Assembly: GCA_021812905.1 (NCBI GenBank)
Contig: JAKAMM010000017.1
Coordinates: 1 to 13,400, forward strand
Reading direction: 5' to 3'
Origin: Chloroflexota bacterium
GTDB lineage: Bacteria > Chloroflexota > Anaerolineae > Anaerolineales > Villigracilaceae
Length of the DNA: 13,400 nucleotides
The position numbers and the translations under genes are program-made. Shown here piece by piece: positions 7,108 through 13,400 of this stretch; within the stretch, counting starts at the first letter, position 1; each line of letters starts with the position of its first letter. The notes under the pieces were generated by a model, which saw only the letters and a program-made list of their open reading frames with translations, was not told the DNA's origin and did no database searches.

Positions 7108-8031
7108 TGTACACTTTAAAATATCACACCTATTTTAGCAGAGGCGGGCGCATTCCGAGAGATAGATGGGGTCTTTGGTAATGATAATACTGCAGCCATT
7201 CTTCGACCCACAAGGATAGCTTGGGGATTTCCGCAACTCGATATTTGGCCCAACCCAGACATTCCCTGCGCAAAGAGCGATTGAAGCTTTCGATGAAACT
7301 CTGCTCATTCTTTTTGTAAGGTCGGGCGACCCGATGACGCCCGCAATACAAGTTCAGGTCTTGCAAGAACTGACCTTTGAACTCATGGCCGCCATCGGTC
7401 TGGATTAGATCGGCAAAGCCATTGAAACAGGTGGGCATGCAAAAGTGCAGGAAAGCTTGTCCATCGGCGGCTTCCAGGGCGGGACGCAGGAGCACCGCAC
7501 TCTCTTTTGAGAAAACATCGATGGCGGTGAAGGCAAACACGTCTCCCAAGACGACCGTGTCCATTTGGACCACTTGGCGTGCGGCCTGAGCCTGCGGTAC
7601 ACGACCGCGGGGTTGATTTCTGTGCCGGTGTGAACGAAGCTGGTATTTCTCGGCTAAGACTTTGTAGATGGTGCTGATCCTGACTTCCACGCCATACTCT
7701 TGTTCTAGGACGTACTGGAGCTTTTGTCCACAACACTGGCGGTATTTTTCGCGCAACGCCCAAATGCGCTGTTTGAGAACTGGATCCCGCTTGCGCTTTT
7801 TACGCGGTCCCGACTTGGCTCGCTGGTAGTGCTCCAGAAAGACTTCCAGACTGCCATTGGCACGAATGGCTTGAGACCAACGGATTACCGTTCGGCGGGA
7901 GATCCCCAAACGCGCCGCTACCTGCGTTTGGGAAATCCCCTGTTCTAGAAGTTCGTGTGCCAGGATGATTTTCGTCATTTGTCGCATCTCCATAGTTTCT
8001 CATGAAGTGTGACATTTTAAAGTTTAATACA
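7108..8031 (-). mobile_element. IS481-like insertion sequence
   Basis: A minus-strand transposase gene is bracketed by inverted repeats. ACTTTAAAATATCACAC (7113-7129) matches the reverse complement of 8007-8023 with one mismatch. Both ends continue outward to TGTA, giving TGT...ACA termini at 7108 and 8031; the outer few bases differ by a two-base gap. The length of about 0.92 kb suits a short IS481-type element. I see no clear target duplication (left flank ends CGCAA, right flank starts TCGGA). Its right end lies eight bases from the -35 box of the cobalamin operon promoter. Confidence 0.75.
7130..7993 (-). CDS. IS481-family transposase
   Basis: This 287-residue protein has an N-terminal helix-turn-helix (ISQTQVAARLGISRRTVIRW, residues 20-39) and a basic linker near 60-70. 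An integrase-like core follows with the candidate triad Asp145 (QMDTVV), Asp200 (QTDGGHEF) and Glu235 (SFIESFNRSLRRE), with 34 residues between the last two. The C-terminal WLQYYHYQRPHLSLGMRPP is typical of IS481/IS3 OrfB-like integrases. A single gene of this kind without a separate OrfA points to IS481. No stop or frameshift is seen, so it may be active. The Shine-Dalgarno sequence is weak (GAGAAA). It is transcribed away from the cobalamin operon. Confidence 0.9.
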   Translation of the reverse strand: MEMRQMTKIILAHELLEQGISQTQVAARLGISRRTVIRWSQAIRANGSLEVFLEHYQRAKSGPRKKRKRDPVLKQRIWALREKYRQCCGQKLQYVLEQEYGVEVRISTIYKVLAEKYQLRSHRHRNQPRGRVPQAQAARQVVQMDTVVLGDVFAFTAIDVFSKESAVLLRPALEAADGQAFLHFCMPTCFNGFADLIQTDGGHEFKGQFLQDLNLYCGRHRVARPYKKNEQSFIESFNRSLRRECLGWAKYRVAEIPKLSLWVEEWLQYYHYQRPHLSLGMRPPLLK

Positions 8032-8039
8032 TCGGAAAC

Positions 8040-8068
8040 TTGAATCTCAAAACATCTTATGGTATGAT
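8040..8068 (+). promoter_or_regulatory. Sigma70-like promoter of the cobalamin operon
   Basis: TTGAAT (8040-8045) and TATGAT (8063-8068) are separated by exactly 17 bases, and transcription would start near 8075, just ahead of the riboswitch aptamer. The promoter begins eight bases after the end of the IS481-like element, so the insertion spared it but may have removed any upstream operator. Confidence 0.75.
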
Positions 8069-8085
8069 GCAAGCCAATAACCAAA

Positions 8086-8210
8086 TAGTCCCTGAAACGA
8101 CCCGTTGGCCCGGATGCTAGGGCGTAAAGGTGGAAGCTGGTGCAAGTCCAGCGCTGTGCCGCAACTGTGAGTTGGTTCGCCAACAAGCCAGGACGCCTAT
8201 TTCAGGAACG
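8086..8210 (+). ncRNA. Cobalamin (B12) riboswitch aptamer
   Basis: The conserved blocks occur in the right order. The P1 arms are CCTGAAA (8091-8097) and TTTCAGG (8200-8206). The core has GGTGCAAGTCC (8139-8149) and CCGCAACTGTGAG (8159-8171). A UUCG-capped hairpin GTTGG/CCAAC spans 8171-8184. The B12 box is AAGCCAGGACGCCTATTT (8185-8202). It should bind adenosylcobalamin or a related cobamide and repress the transport and adenosylation genes downstream when the vitamin is plentiful. The exact ends are approximate. Confidence 0.93.
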
Positions 8211-8234
8211 CTCGTCTAATCCCTTCTCGCCGCA

Positions 8235-8252
8235 AGGAGGTGGAGCATGTAG
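8235..8252 (+). promoter_or_regulatory. Shine-Dalgarno plus ATG-TAG start-stop element in the leader
   Basis: AGGAGG (8235-8240), six spacer bases, then ATG (8247-8249) directly followed by TAG (8250-8252). It lies between the aptamer and the terminator hairpin. It has perfect spacing for ribosome loading but codes for only one amino acid. It could be a regulatory start-stop site, the remains of a leader peptide, or chance. Confidence 0.4.
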
Positions 8253-8276
8253 TGCATTCATTGCATCAGCTTCTTG

Positions 8277-8299
8277 CCGACCGAAAGGTCGGTATTTTT
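8277..8299 (+). terminator. Terminator hairpin of the riboswitch expression platform
   Basis: CCGACC (8277-8282) pairs with GGTCGG (8287-8292) around a GAAA tetraloop and is followed by TATTTTT. It lies between the aptamer and the btuF start, where a ligand-dependent transcription terminator is expected. Control by premature termination is inferred from this position. Confidence 0.8.
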
Positions 8300-8324
8300 G
8301 TTAAACCATTTTCAAGGAGATCCT

Positions 8325-9314
8325 ATGTTACGCAAATTTCTATTGCCGCTGGCTCTGCTTTTCAGCCTGATGCTAGGTGCCTGCGCACCGGCAATTGCTC
8401 CAATCCCCACATCCTTGCCGCCTACGATTGCGCCCAGCCTCGGGCCAACAGACATCCCGGCTACTGCCACTCCCTCAGGCATCACCCTGACCGATGGGAT
8501 GGGGCGCACGGTGGCACTGGCTGCCCCTGCCCGGCGCGTCGTTTCGCTGGCTCCCTCCCTGACCGAAGGCCTGTTTGCTGTAGGCGCGGGTGCGCAGGTG
8601 GTAGGCCGCGACGATTACTCTGATTATCCTGAACAAGCCAAGAGCATTATAAGCATTGGTTCCACTTACCAAACGGTGAACACGGAAGCCATCCTGGCCC
8701 TCAAGCCGGATTTGGTTGTGGCGGCAGGCATCAATACTCCAGAGCAGGTCAAAGCCTTGCAGGACCTCGGTGTGACAGTCTATTTCTTTGCCAACCCCTC
8801 CGATTTCAGCGGGATGTACGAAGACCTCAAAACCATGGGGCAGCTGACCGGTCACGAAAACGAAGCAGCCGCGTTGGTGAAATCGCTCCGAGTGCGCGTG
8901 GATGCCGTCACCGAAAAAGTGGCAACCGTGACTCAAAAACCGAAAGTCTTTTACGAGATTGACTCCAGCAACGGCACTGATAAGCCCTGGACGAGTGGTC
9001 CCCACACTTTTATGGACGCGATGATCACACAGGCAGGCGGAGTCAACATCGGCGGCGTGTTGACCGATCCCTTCGCTCAGATGAGCCTGGAAGAAATTGT
9101 AAAACAAAACCCCGATATCATCATCCTGGGCGATACCGCTTATGGCGTGACGCCCGAATCTGTTGCTCAGCGCCAGGGATGGGGCGATTTAGCCGCCGTG
9201 AAGAACAAGGCTATCTTCCCCTTCGACGACAACCTCGCCAGCCGCCCTGGTCCGCGTTTGGTAGATGGGCTCGAAGCGCTGGTAAAGATACTGCATCCTG
9301 AGCTGTTCAAGTAG
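8325..9314 (+). CDS. btuF: Corrinoid/cobalamin ABC transporter substrate-binding lipoprotein, BtuF type
   Basis: This 329-residue protein starts at ATG 8325 with AAGGAGA just upstream (8315-8321). A TTG start further upstream would lie in the terminator and has no ribosome site. It has a lipoprotein signal peptide (KFLLPLALLFSLM) with lipobox LGAC, lipidated Cys20, then a Pro/Thr-rich linker to about residue 52. The mature part is a periplasmic-binding domain of the BtuF/FecB class: GRTVALAAPARRVVSLAPS, an EAILALKPDLVV block, and SLEEIVKQNPDIIILG near the C-terminus. It should capture cobalamin or other corrinoids outside the membrane and hand them to BtuC. The riboswitch in front supports a B12 rather than a siderophore role. 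It sits 11 bases before btuC. Confidence 0.92.
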   Translation: MLRKFLLPLALLFSLMLGACAPAIAPIPTSLPPTIAPSLGPTDIPATATPSGITLTDGMGRTVALAAPARRVVSLAPSLTEGLFAVGAGAQVVGRDDYSDYPEQAKSIISIGSTYQTVNTEAILALKPDLVVAAGINTPEQVKALQDLGVTVYFFANPSDFSGMYEDLKTMGQLTGHENEAAALVKSLRVRVDAVTEKVATVTQKPKVFYEIDSSNGTDKPWTSGPHTFMDAMITQAGGVNIGGVLTDPFAQMSLEEIVKQNPDIIILGDTAYGVTPESVAQRQGWGDLAAVKNKAIFPFDDNLASRPGPRLVDGLEALVKILHPELFK

Positions 9315-9325
9315 CCTCTAAAACT

Positions 9326-10321
9326 ATGCGCCGCTTCCCCTATCTCTCTGCTTTGGTCGTGCTTTGTCTGGCCCTCCTGCTGAGCCTCGCCATTGGCTCG
9401 GTGTTTCTTTCGCCTGCCGAATTGTGGGGCGCGTTGATCGAGCAGAGCGCCGGACTGGCAAAGACCATTCTGTGGAAAATTCGCATGCCGCGCACGGTGT
9501 TGATTGCCCTGACCGGTATGGCGTTGGGGGGAAGCGGCGCGGCGTATCAGGGGCTTTTTCGCAACCCGCTGGCAGACCCGTACCTGATTGGCGTAGCCTC
9601 GGGCGCCGGTTTGGGAGCTGTGATTGCCATGAGCATTCAATGGCCCTATTCCTTTTGGGGTTTGATGGCAGTCCCGATGGCGGCTTTCGCAGGCGCGTTG
9701 CTGACTGTAGCACTGGTCTATTGGCTGGCGCGCGTCGGTCGAACCGCTCCAACCACCAATCTCATCCTGGCGGGTGTCGCGGTTTCATCCTTTGCCACCT
9801 CCGTAACCTCTTTCCTGATGTTGCGCTCGGAGGGCGAACTGCGGCGGGCGATGAGCTGGCTGATGGGCGGTTCCATCCAACTGGGCTGGACATCCATACT
9901 GGCGATCCTGCCCTACATCTTCATCGGTCTGGGCGTGTTGACCTTGAGCGGTCATGCGTTAAACCTGCTGCAATTTGGCGATGATCAGGCCCAGCAACTC
10001 GGCTTGAATGTGACACGCACCAAAACCTTATTGTTGATTACCGCTTCGCTGGCAACCGCTGCCGCTGTTTCCTTCACGGGCATCATCGGTTTTATCGGGC
10101 TGATCGTGCCGCACGTCATGCGTCTATGGCTTGGGGCAGACTATCGGCGACTCCTGCCTCTCTCCATTCTTGGCGGTGCGACGGCTTTGCTGATTGCGGA
10201 TGTGCTGGCGCGCGTCGTCCTGGCGCCGCAGGAATTGCCTGTCGGCATCGTCACGGCGTTGGCGGGCGCGCCGTTCTTCTTGTGGGTGTTGCGCCGCGCA
10301 AAAAATCAGGCCTATTGGTGA
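9326..10321 (+). CDS. btuC: Corrinoid ABC transporter permease, BtuC/FecCD family
   Basis: This 331-residue, very hydrophobic protein has the length and about ten membrane segments of the FecCD/BtuC permease family. Family signatures are RMPRTVLIALTGMALGGSG (53-71), YQGLFRNPLADPYLIGVASG (74-93) and the C-terminal GFIGLIVPHVMRLWLGADYR. ELPVGIVTALAGAPFFLWVL follows near the end. It forms the membrane channel for the substrate delivered by BtuF and would be powered by a BtuD ATPase. No Shine-Dalgarno sequence is seen in the 11-base gap after btuF, so translation is probably coupled. The next gene is not an ATPase, which is unusual for this family. Confidence 0.93.
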   Translation: MRRFPYLSALVVLCLALLLSLAIGSVFLSPAELWGALIEQSAGLAKTILWKIRMPRTVLIALTGMALGGSGAAYQGLFRNPLADPYLIGVASGAGLGAVIAMSIQWPYSFWGLMAVPMAAFAGALLTVALVYWLARVGRTAPTTNLILAGVAVSSFATSVTSFLMLRSEGELRRAMSWLMGGSIQLGWTSILAILPYIFIGLGVLTLSGHALNLLQFGDDQAQQLGLNVTRTKTLLLITASLATAAAVSFTGIIGFIGLIVPHVMRLWLGADYRRLLPLSILGGATALLIADVLARVVLAPQELPVGIVTALAGAPFFLWVLRRAKNQAYW

Positions 10322-10387
10322 TCCAGCCTTCCCATTTGAAGTTGGGCTGATTCGCAACCCTGTGGAATCAGCCTCGAGGAAATTTGC

Positions 10388-11200
10388 ATGCCTGAGAAAA
10401 TTCGAATTTATTCTGAGCTGCTTGGCGATTTCGTGCAACTGCCTGCCGCGCCTCGCCGCATCGTCTCCCTGGCTTCCGGTCTCACCGAAGCGCTCGTCCA
10501 CATGGGATACGGCGATTCCATTGTCGGCCTCTCGAGTTGGTGCCCGAACTTTACCCCTCAGCTGCATGTTCCCATCGTCGGCAACTACCTCACAATTGAT
10601 GAAGAAAAACTGCGCGCCGTTCAACCCGATCTGATTCTCCTCACTACCGGTGTTCAACGCGGGCTGGCGCGCAAACTGCACAAAGCAGGGTGGCCGGTGT
10701 ATGTCCTGCCGTTGCCCAACAGCCTGCATGGGATTTTGGAAAACGCTATGACGCTCGGCGCGCTGGTGAACGATCTGCCCGCGGCCCGCGCCTTGGCTCA
10801 GCGCTGGAACCGCCTCTTTTTGGATGTTCGGGTTGATTCGCCCACTCCCAAGCCGCGCCTTTACGCCGAACTCTGGTTCGGCAAACATGCTCGCATGGCC
10901 GGCGGACTGACCTTTGTCCACGACCTCATCGAAGTGGCAGGCTGTGAAAACATCTTCGGCAATGCGCGCAAGGGCTACCTCGAACTCGATTTAAGGGAAG
11001 TGGAACGGCGCCAGCCCGATTTCTTTCTTCTTTATTCCGAGCCCGAATACCCCGTTGACGCCGCCGCTTTGCAAGTTGAACGCGGCTGGGACTTCCCTGT
11101 CATTCAGGCAGACATTTCCCCGAGCCACAATATTATCCACGACGGCCCTTCCATGATGGATGCGTTGAATTGGCTGCGTCAGTGTGTGGGTCACGCCTGA
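10388..11200 (+). CDS. BtuF-like corrinoid-binding protein without signal peptide
   Basis: This 270-residue protein belongs to the same helical-backbone binding-protein class as BtuF, with [20 protein letters not shown] near residues 24-43, [15 protein letters not shown] and a C-terminal [14 protein letters not shown]. It starts directly with [19 protein letters not shown], with no signal peptide, lipobox or membrane segment, so it should stay in the cytoplasm. The start ATG 10388 has GAGGA seven bases upstream, inside a CCTCGAGG palindrome, and no upstream extension is plausible. It lies between btuC and the adenosyltransferase gene under the same riboswitch. I infer an intracellular corrinoid-binding or delivery role. 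Such signal-less relatives are annotated as cobalamin-binding proteins, but their role is not settled to my knowledge. Confidence 0.85.
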   Translation: MPEKIRIYSELLGDFVQLPAAPRRIVSLASGLTEALVHMGYGDSIVGLSSWCPNFTPQLHVPIVGNYLTIDEEKLRAVQPDLILLTTGVQRGLARKLHKAGWPVYVLPLPNSLHGILENAMTLGALVNDLPAARALAQRWNRLFLDVRVDSPTPKPRLYAELWFGKHARMAGGLTFVHDLIEVAGCENIFGNARKGYLELDLREVERRQPDFFLLYSEPEYPVDAAALQVERGWDFPVIQADISPSHNIIHDGPSMMDALNWLRQCVGHA

Positions 11201-11210
11201 AGCGTGATCC
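11188..11210 (+). repeat. Nine-base-pair hairpin across the stop codon before the adenosyltransferase gene
   Basis: GGGTCACGC (11188-11196) pairs with GCGTGATCC (11202-11210), with one G-T pair, around CTGAA. The TGA stop of the upstream gene (11198-11200) is in the loop, and the Shine-Dalgarno of the next gene (GGAGAG, 11214-11219) follows at once. There is no T tract, so it is not a classic terminator. It may tune translation or RNA decay between the two genes, or be a REP-like palindrome. Confidence 0.55.
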
Positions 11211-11226
11211 ACTGGAGAGCGAAACC

Positions 11227-11760
11227 ATGAACCCAAGAGTTAGACACGGATTGCTGATCGTCAACACAGGCAACGGCAAAGGCAAGACCACCGCTTCGCT
11301 TGGGATGGTTCTGCGCGCTTGGGGACGTGGAATGCGCGTCTGTGTGATTCAATTTATCAAAGCTGAGACCGGTCAATGGGGCGAGATCAAAGCCGCCAAA
11401 AAACTCGGTATCGAGTGGTACACAACAGGCGATGGCTTTACCTGGCTGTCCAAAGACATGGATGAGACTGTTGCCCGCGCGTTGAGTGGCTGGGAGCTCG
11501 CCAGAGAAAAAATTTCCAGCGGGAATTACGATTTGATCGTGCTGGACGAATTTACTTACGCGCTCGCCTACAACTGGCTGGATACCGGGGACATTTTGGC
11601 ATGGTTGCGCGCTCACAAACCCAACGATCTGCATCTGGTGATCACAGGCAGAGACGCGCCGCCCGTCTTGATCGAGCAAGCCGATTTGGTGACGGAAATG
11701 CACCTTATTAAGCATCCCTACGATCAGGGCATTCAAGCCCAGGCCGGGATCGAGTTCTGA
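11227..11760 (+). CDS. cobO: Corrinoid adenosyltransferase, CobO/CobA (BtuR) type
   Basis: This 177-residue enzyme transfers the adenosyl group of ATP to the cobalt of reduced corrinoids (cob(I)yrinic acid diamide, cobinamide or cobalamin) in the cytoplasm. The P-loop GNGKGKTT is at residues 15-22. Other family blocks are LDEFTYAL (106-113), VITGRDAP (138-145), [16 protein letters not shown] and the C-terminal [10 protein letters not shown]. The start ATG 11227 has GGAGAG seven bases upstream; a start at 11170 would lie in the preceding gene. Its stop overlaps the cobB start by one base (TGATG), so the two are translationally coupled. The position after uptake genes suggests it adenosylates imported corrinoids as well as biosynthetic ones. 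Confidence 0.94.
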   Translation: MNPRVRHGLLIVNTGNGKGKTTASLGMVLRAWGRGMRVCVIQFIKAETGQWGEIKAAKKLGIEWYTTGDGFTWLSKDMDETVARALSGWELAREKISSGNYDLIVLDEFTYALAYNWLDTGDILAWLRAHKPNDLHLVITGRDAPPVLIEQADLVTEMHLIKHPYDQGIQAQAGIEF

Positions 11761-12074
11761 TGGCTCATATTCCGCGCATAGTGATTGCCGCTCCGTCCAG
11801 CGGGAGCGGCAAAACCACGATTGCCACCGGCATCATGGCCGCGCTTGCCGAGCATTCTATCGTGCAGGGATTCAAGATAGGTCCCGATTACATTGACCCG
11901 GGTTATCACACAGCCGCGACGGGTCGTATTTCAAGAAACCTAACTCGGACAAGCCGGAATAGCGCACCACAGAGACACAAAGAACACAAAGGTCTCCTTT
12001 GTGACCACAAAGAATTTCTCCGTGAGCTTCGTGCCTTTGTGGTGAAAATGCTTGCACAAAAAACAAGGATTTAA
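11760..12074 (+). pseudogene. cobB: Cobyrinic acid a,c-diamide synthase, N-terminal fragment only
   Basis: The first 61 residues match the CobB/CbiA glutamine amidotransferase family: [20 protein letters not shown] contains the P-loop, and [20 protein letters not shown] is the conserved substrate region, followed by ISRNL. After base 11942 the match ends. The remaining codons to the TAA at 12072-12074 come from a palindromic repeat ([15 protein letters not shown] and so on) and are not CobB. The full enzyme is about 450 residues and amidates the a and c side chains of cobyrinic acid. Here the amidotransferase domain is absent from the window, so the gene is broken. The remainder could lie beyond the right edge, past the IS630 element. 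Confidence 0.88.
11965..12044 (+). repeat. 80-nt palindromic repeat rich in CACAAAG
   Basis: The arms 11965-11991 (CACCACAGAGACACAAAG...) and 12018-12044 (...GTGCCTTTGTGGTG) are complementary with seven differences in 27 positions. Most of these are transitions that would still pair as G-U in RNA. Short CACAAAG units also recur inside (ACACAAAG, ACACAAAGG, CCACAAAG). It interrupts cobB. It looks like an intergenic repeat that could be mobile or fold into a long stem. Both strands have open frames through it, but these look like translated repeat. Confidence 0.7.
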
Positions 12075-12095
12075 CTTCTAAGTTCCTAGTACATC

Positions 12096-12125
12096 TTGGC
12101 AGAAAGGGGTCTTTAGTGGTATAGC
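12096..12125 (+). promoter_or_regulatory. Possible transposase promoter in the IS630 left end
   Basis: TTGGCA (12096-12101) lies in the terminal repeat and TATAGC (12120-12125) follows after 18 bases. The -10 box is imperfect. The transposase start at 12156 is 31 bases downstream, with AGGAGA at 12142-12147. Confidence 0.35.
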
Positions 12126-12155
12126 ATAGGCAACCTCACACAGGAGAAGCCAGCA

Positions 12156-12620
12156 ATGCCAATACCAAAAGCAAAAATTGTAACCCTGTCGGATGCCGAA
12201 CGCCGAGGCTTAGAGAAATTGATCAAACGCCATCAAGTTGGGCAGCAAATCGCCATGCGAGCGAGGCTTGTCCTGGCCGCCGCCGCTGGTTACAAGAATA
12301 AAGAGATTGTCCAGAAATATCAGGTGACAGCGGATACCGTCAGACTATGGCGCAATCGCTGGGTTGAGTTGCAAGACATCTCACTGGATGATTTGAGCAT
12401 AGAAGATCGTCTACAAGATGCACCTCGTCCAGGAGCGCCAGCCAAGATCACGGCAGACCAACGCTGCCGGATCGAAGCATTAGCTTGTGAAAAACCTGAA
12501 AACTCAGAACGACCCATTACGCAGTGGAGTGCGCGAGAAATTGCGGATGAACTGAAAGAGCGCAAGATTGTTGATGAGATTTCTCCACGCCATGCGGCCA
12601 GGCTTTTAAAAAGAGGCTGA
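12156..12620 (+). CDS. IS630 transposase, N-terminal part (frameshifted from the rest)
   Basis: These 154 residues hold the DNA-binding part of an IS630 transposase: [16 protein letters not shown], a helix-turn-helix ([20 protein letters not shown]), then [20 protein letters not shown] and [16 protein letters not shown] 12156 has AGGAGA eight bases upstream. The family sequence runs to [11 protein letters not shown] and then leaves the frame at TTTTAAAAAG (12604-12613), ending in RG and stop. With one A fewer the frame would read on as [18 protein letters not shown], as expected for the family. Confidence 0.85.
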   Translation: MPIPKAKIVTLSDAERRGLEKLIKRHQVGQQIAMRARLVLAAAAGYKNKEIVQKYQVTADTVRLWRNRWVELQDISLDDLSIEDRLQDAPRPGAPAKITADQRCRIEALACEKPENSERPITQWSAREIADELKERKIVDEISPRHAARLLKRG

Positions 12621-13368
12621 TATAAAGCCGCACTTGTATCGCTACTGGTTGACGCCAGCCTACGAAGAAGGTTTTGACGCAAAAGTGTCTGATATCAACG
12701 AGGTCTACAAACAGGCACCTGAAAGGGCAAAACAGGGTCAACGTACCGAGAGTGTAGATGAAATGACAGGTGTTCAGGCCTTGGAACGCGAGCATCCAGG
12801 ATTGCCAATGTGTGCAGGCAAAGTCGAGAGGCGCGAATTCGAATACATTCGACATGGCACGTTATCTTTCACCTGCAATTTCGATGTTGCGCGTGGTGAA
12901 CTGGTGGCTTGTACGGCTAGCAAGACCCGTAACGAAAAAGATTTTGCCGAACATATCAAACGTCGTGTGGATTCTGACCCGCTGACCAAACAATGGCATT
13001 TCGTCAGCGACAATCTCAACATACACCTGTCTGAATCATTGGTGCGCTACGTGGCGGAAGAATCAGACATCAACATTGACCTGGGTGTGAAAGGTAAATC
13101 CGGCATTCTGAAATCCAAGACTTCGCGAGCTGCTTTTTTGAGTGACCCAACCCATCGCATCGTGTTTCATTACACGCCCAAGCACGCTTCTTGGATGAAT
13201 CAGATCGAGATCTGGTTTAGCATCCTGGTTCGCAAAGTCCTCAAACGAGGCAACTTCCAATCTGTCGATGATCTGAAACGCAAGGTGTTGGCTTTCATCG
13301 AATACTATAACCGCACCATGGCCAAACCTTTCAAATGGACCTATCAGGGCAGAGCACTTACTGCCTAA
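12610..13368 (+). CDS. IS630 transposase, catalytic C-terminal part (frameshifted)
   Basis: This frame is +1 relative to the N-terminal part and is open from 12610 ([20 protein letters not shown]). It has no ATG of its own with a ribosome site; a TTG at 12634 is the nearest formal start. The whole DDE domain is here. The candidate triad is the Asp of VDEMTGVQ, the Asp of FVSDNLNIH and the Glu of [11 protein letters not shown]. The C-terminal [19 protein letters not shown] is typical of the family. It can make a working protein only as a fusion with the upstream part by a +1 (or -2) frameshift at the A run. Otherwise the transposase is inactive. Confidence 0.85.
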   Translation, partial: KEADIKPHLYRYWLTPAYEEGFDAKVSDINEVYKQAPERAKQGQRTESVDEMTGVQALEREHPGLPMCAGKVERREFEYIRHGTLSFTCNFDVARGELVACTASKTRNEKDFAEHIKRRVDSDPLTKQWHFVSDNLNIHLSESLVRYVAEESDINIDLGVKGKSGILKSKTSRAAFLSDPTHRIVFHYTPKHASWMNQIEIWFSILVRKVLKRGNFQSVDDLKRKVLAFIEYYNRTMAKPFKWTYQGRALTA

Positions 13369-13400
13369 CTATTTATGCCAGGATATACTAGTCTGCCGGA

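Larger units (their letters stand above)
12087..13390 (+). mobile_element. IS630-family insertion sequence flanked by TA
   Basis: The left end, CTAGTACATCTTGGCAGAAA (12086-12105), and the reverse complement of the right end (13372-13391), CTAGTATATCCTGGCATAAA, match at 17 of 20 positions. Each end shows TA just outside GTACATC or GATATAC (12087-12088 and 13389-13390). This fits the TA target duplication of IS630/Tc1 elements. The element is about 1.3 kb including the TA copies and carries one transposase gene split by a frameshift. Confidence 0.85.

Noticed and set aside
8240..8623. An open frame starting in the riboswitch leader and overlapping btuF.
   Set aside because: It runs in another frame across the terminator and the btuF signal peptide and shows no domain; btuF is clearly the real gene.
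11943..12074. C-terminal 43 codons of the cobB frame and the opposing minus-strand frame (11872-12066) as real proteins.
   Set aside because: Both are translations of the palindromic CACAAAG repeat.

Overview
The window looks like a piece of an environmental bacterial genome of medium GC content. My best guess is Chloroflexota (Anaerolineae-like). This rests on the lipoprotein with a Pro/Thr-rich linker, the style of the cobalamin operon and the mix of insertion sequences. It is an inference and cannot be proved from the sequence alone.

Left part (1-1740), housekeeping: the 3' end of a HAD-type phosphatase gene is followed closely by a polyprenyl diphosphate synthase gene and a tRNA-Gly(CCC). 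The tRNA has its own sigma70-like promoter inside the end of the synthase gene. A strong rho-independent terminator closes the block.

Middle part (1923-8031), damaged accessory region: a phospholipase-D-like/SNF2-type helicase gene, of a kind often found near restriction or defence genes, is cut after about 619 codons by an IS21-family element (istA, istB). This element has 24-nt tandem repeats at its left end, a hairpin that hides the istA ribosome binding site, and a very long imperfect inverted repeat between istA and istB. The sequence on its other side is not helicase. It is a decayed DDE transposase with in-frame stops and a frameshift. An intact IS481-like element on the minus strand follows.

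Right part (8040-11942), cobalamin operon: a clear promoter, a cobalamin riboswitch and a terminator-type expression platform lead into btuF (lipoprotein), btuC (permease), a second BtuF-like protein without a signal peptide, a corrinoid adenosyltransferase (CobO/CobA type) and the first 61 codons of cobB/cbiA. The genes together would import corrinoids, adenosylate them and feed late cobalamin assembly. No BtuD ATPase gene is present in the visible operon, and cobB is broken.

Right edge (11943-13400): cobB homology stops at a junction. An 80-nt palindromic CACAAAG-type repeat follows, then an IS630-family element flanked by TA whose transposase is split by a +1 shift at an A5 run. The most interesting points are the RBS-hiding hairpin and the inter-ORF inverted repeat of the IS21 element, the Shine-Dalgarno plus ATG-TAG start-stop element in the riboswitch leader, and the cytoplasmic BtuF paralogue beside the adenosyltransferase in an operon without its ATPase.
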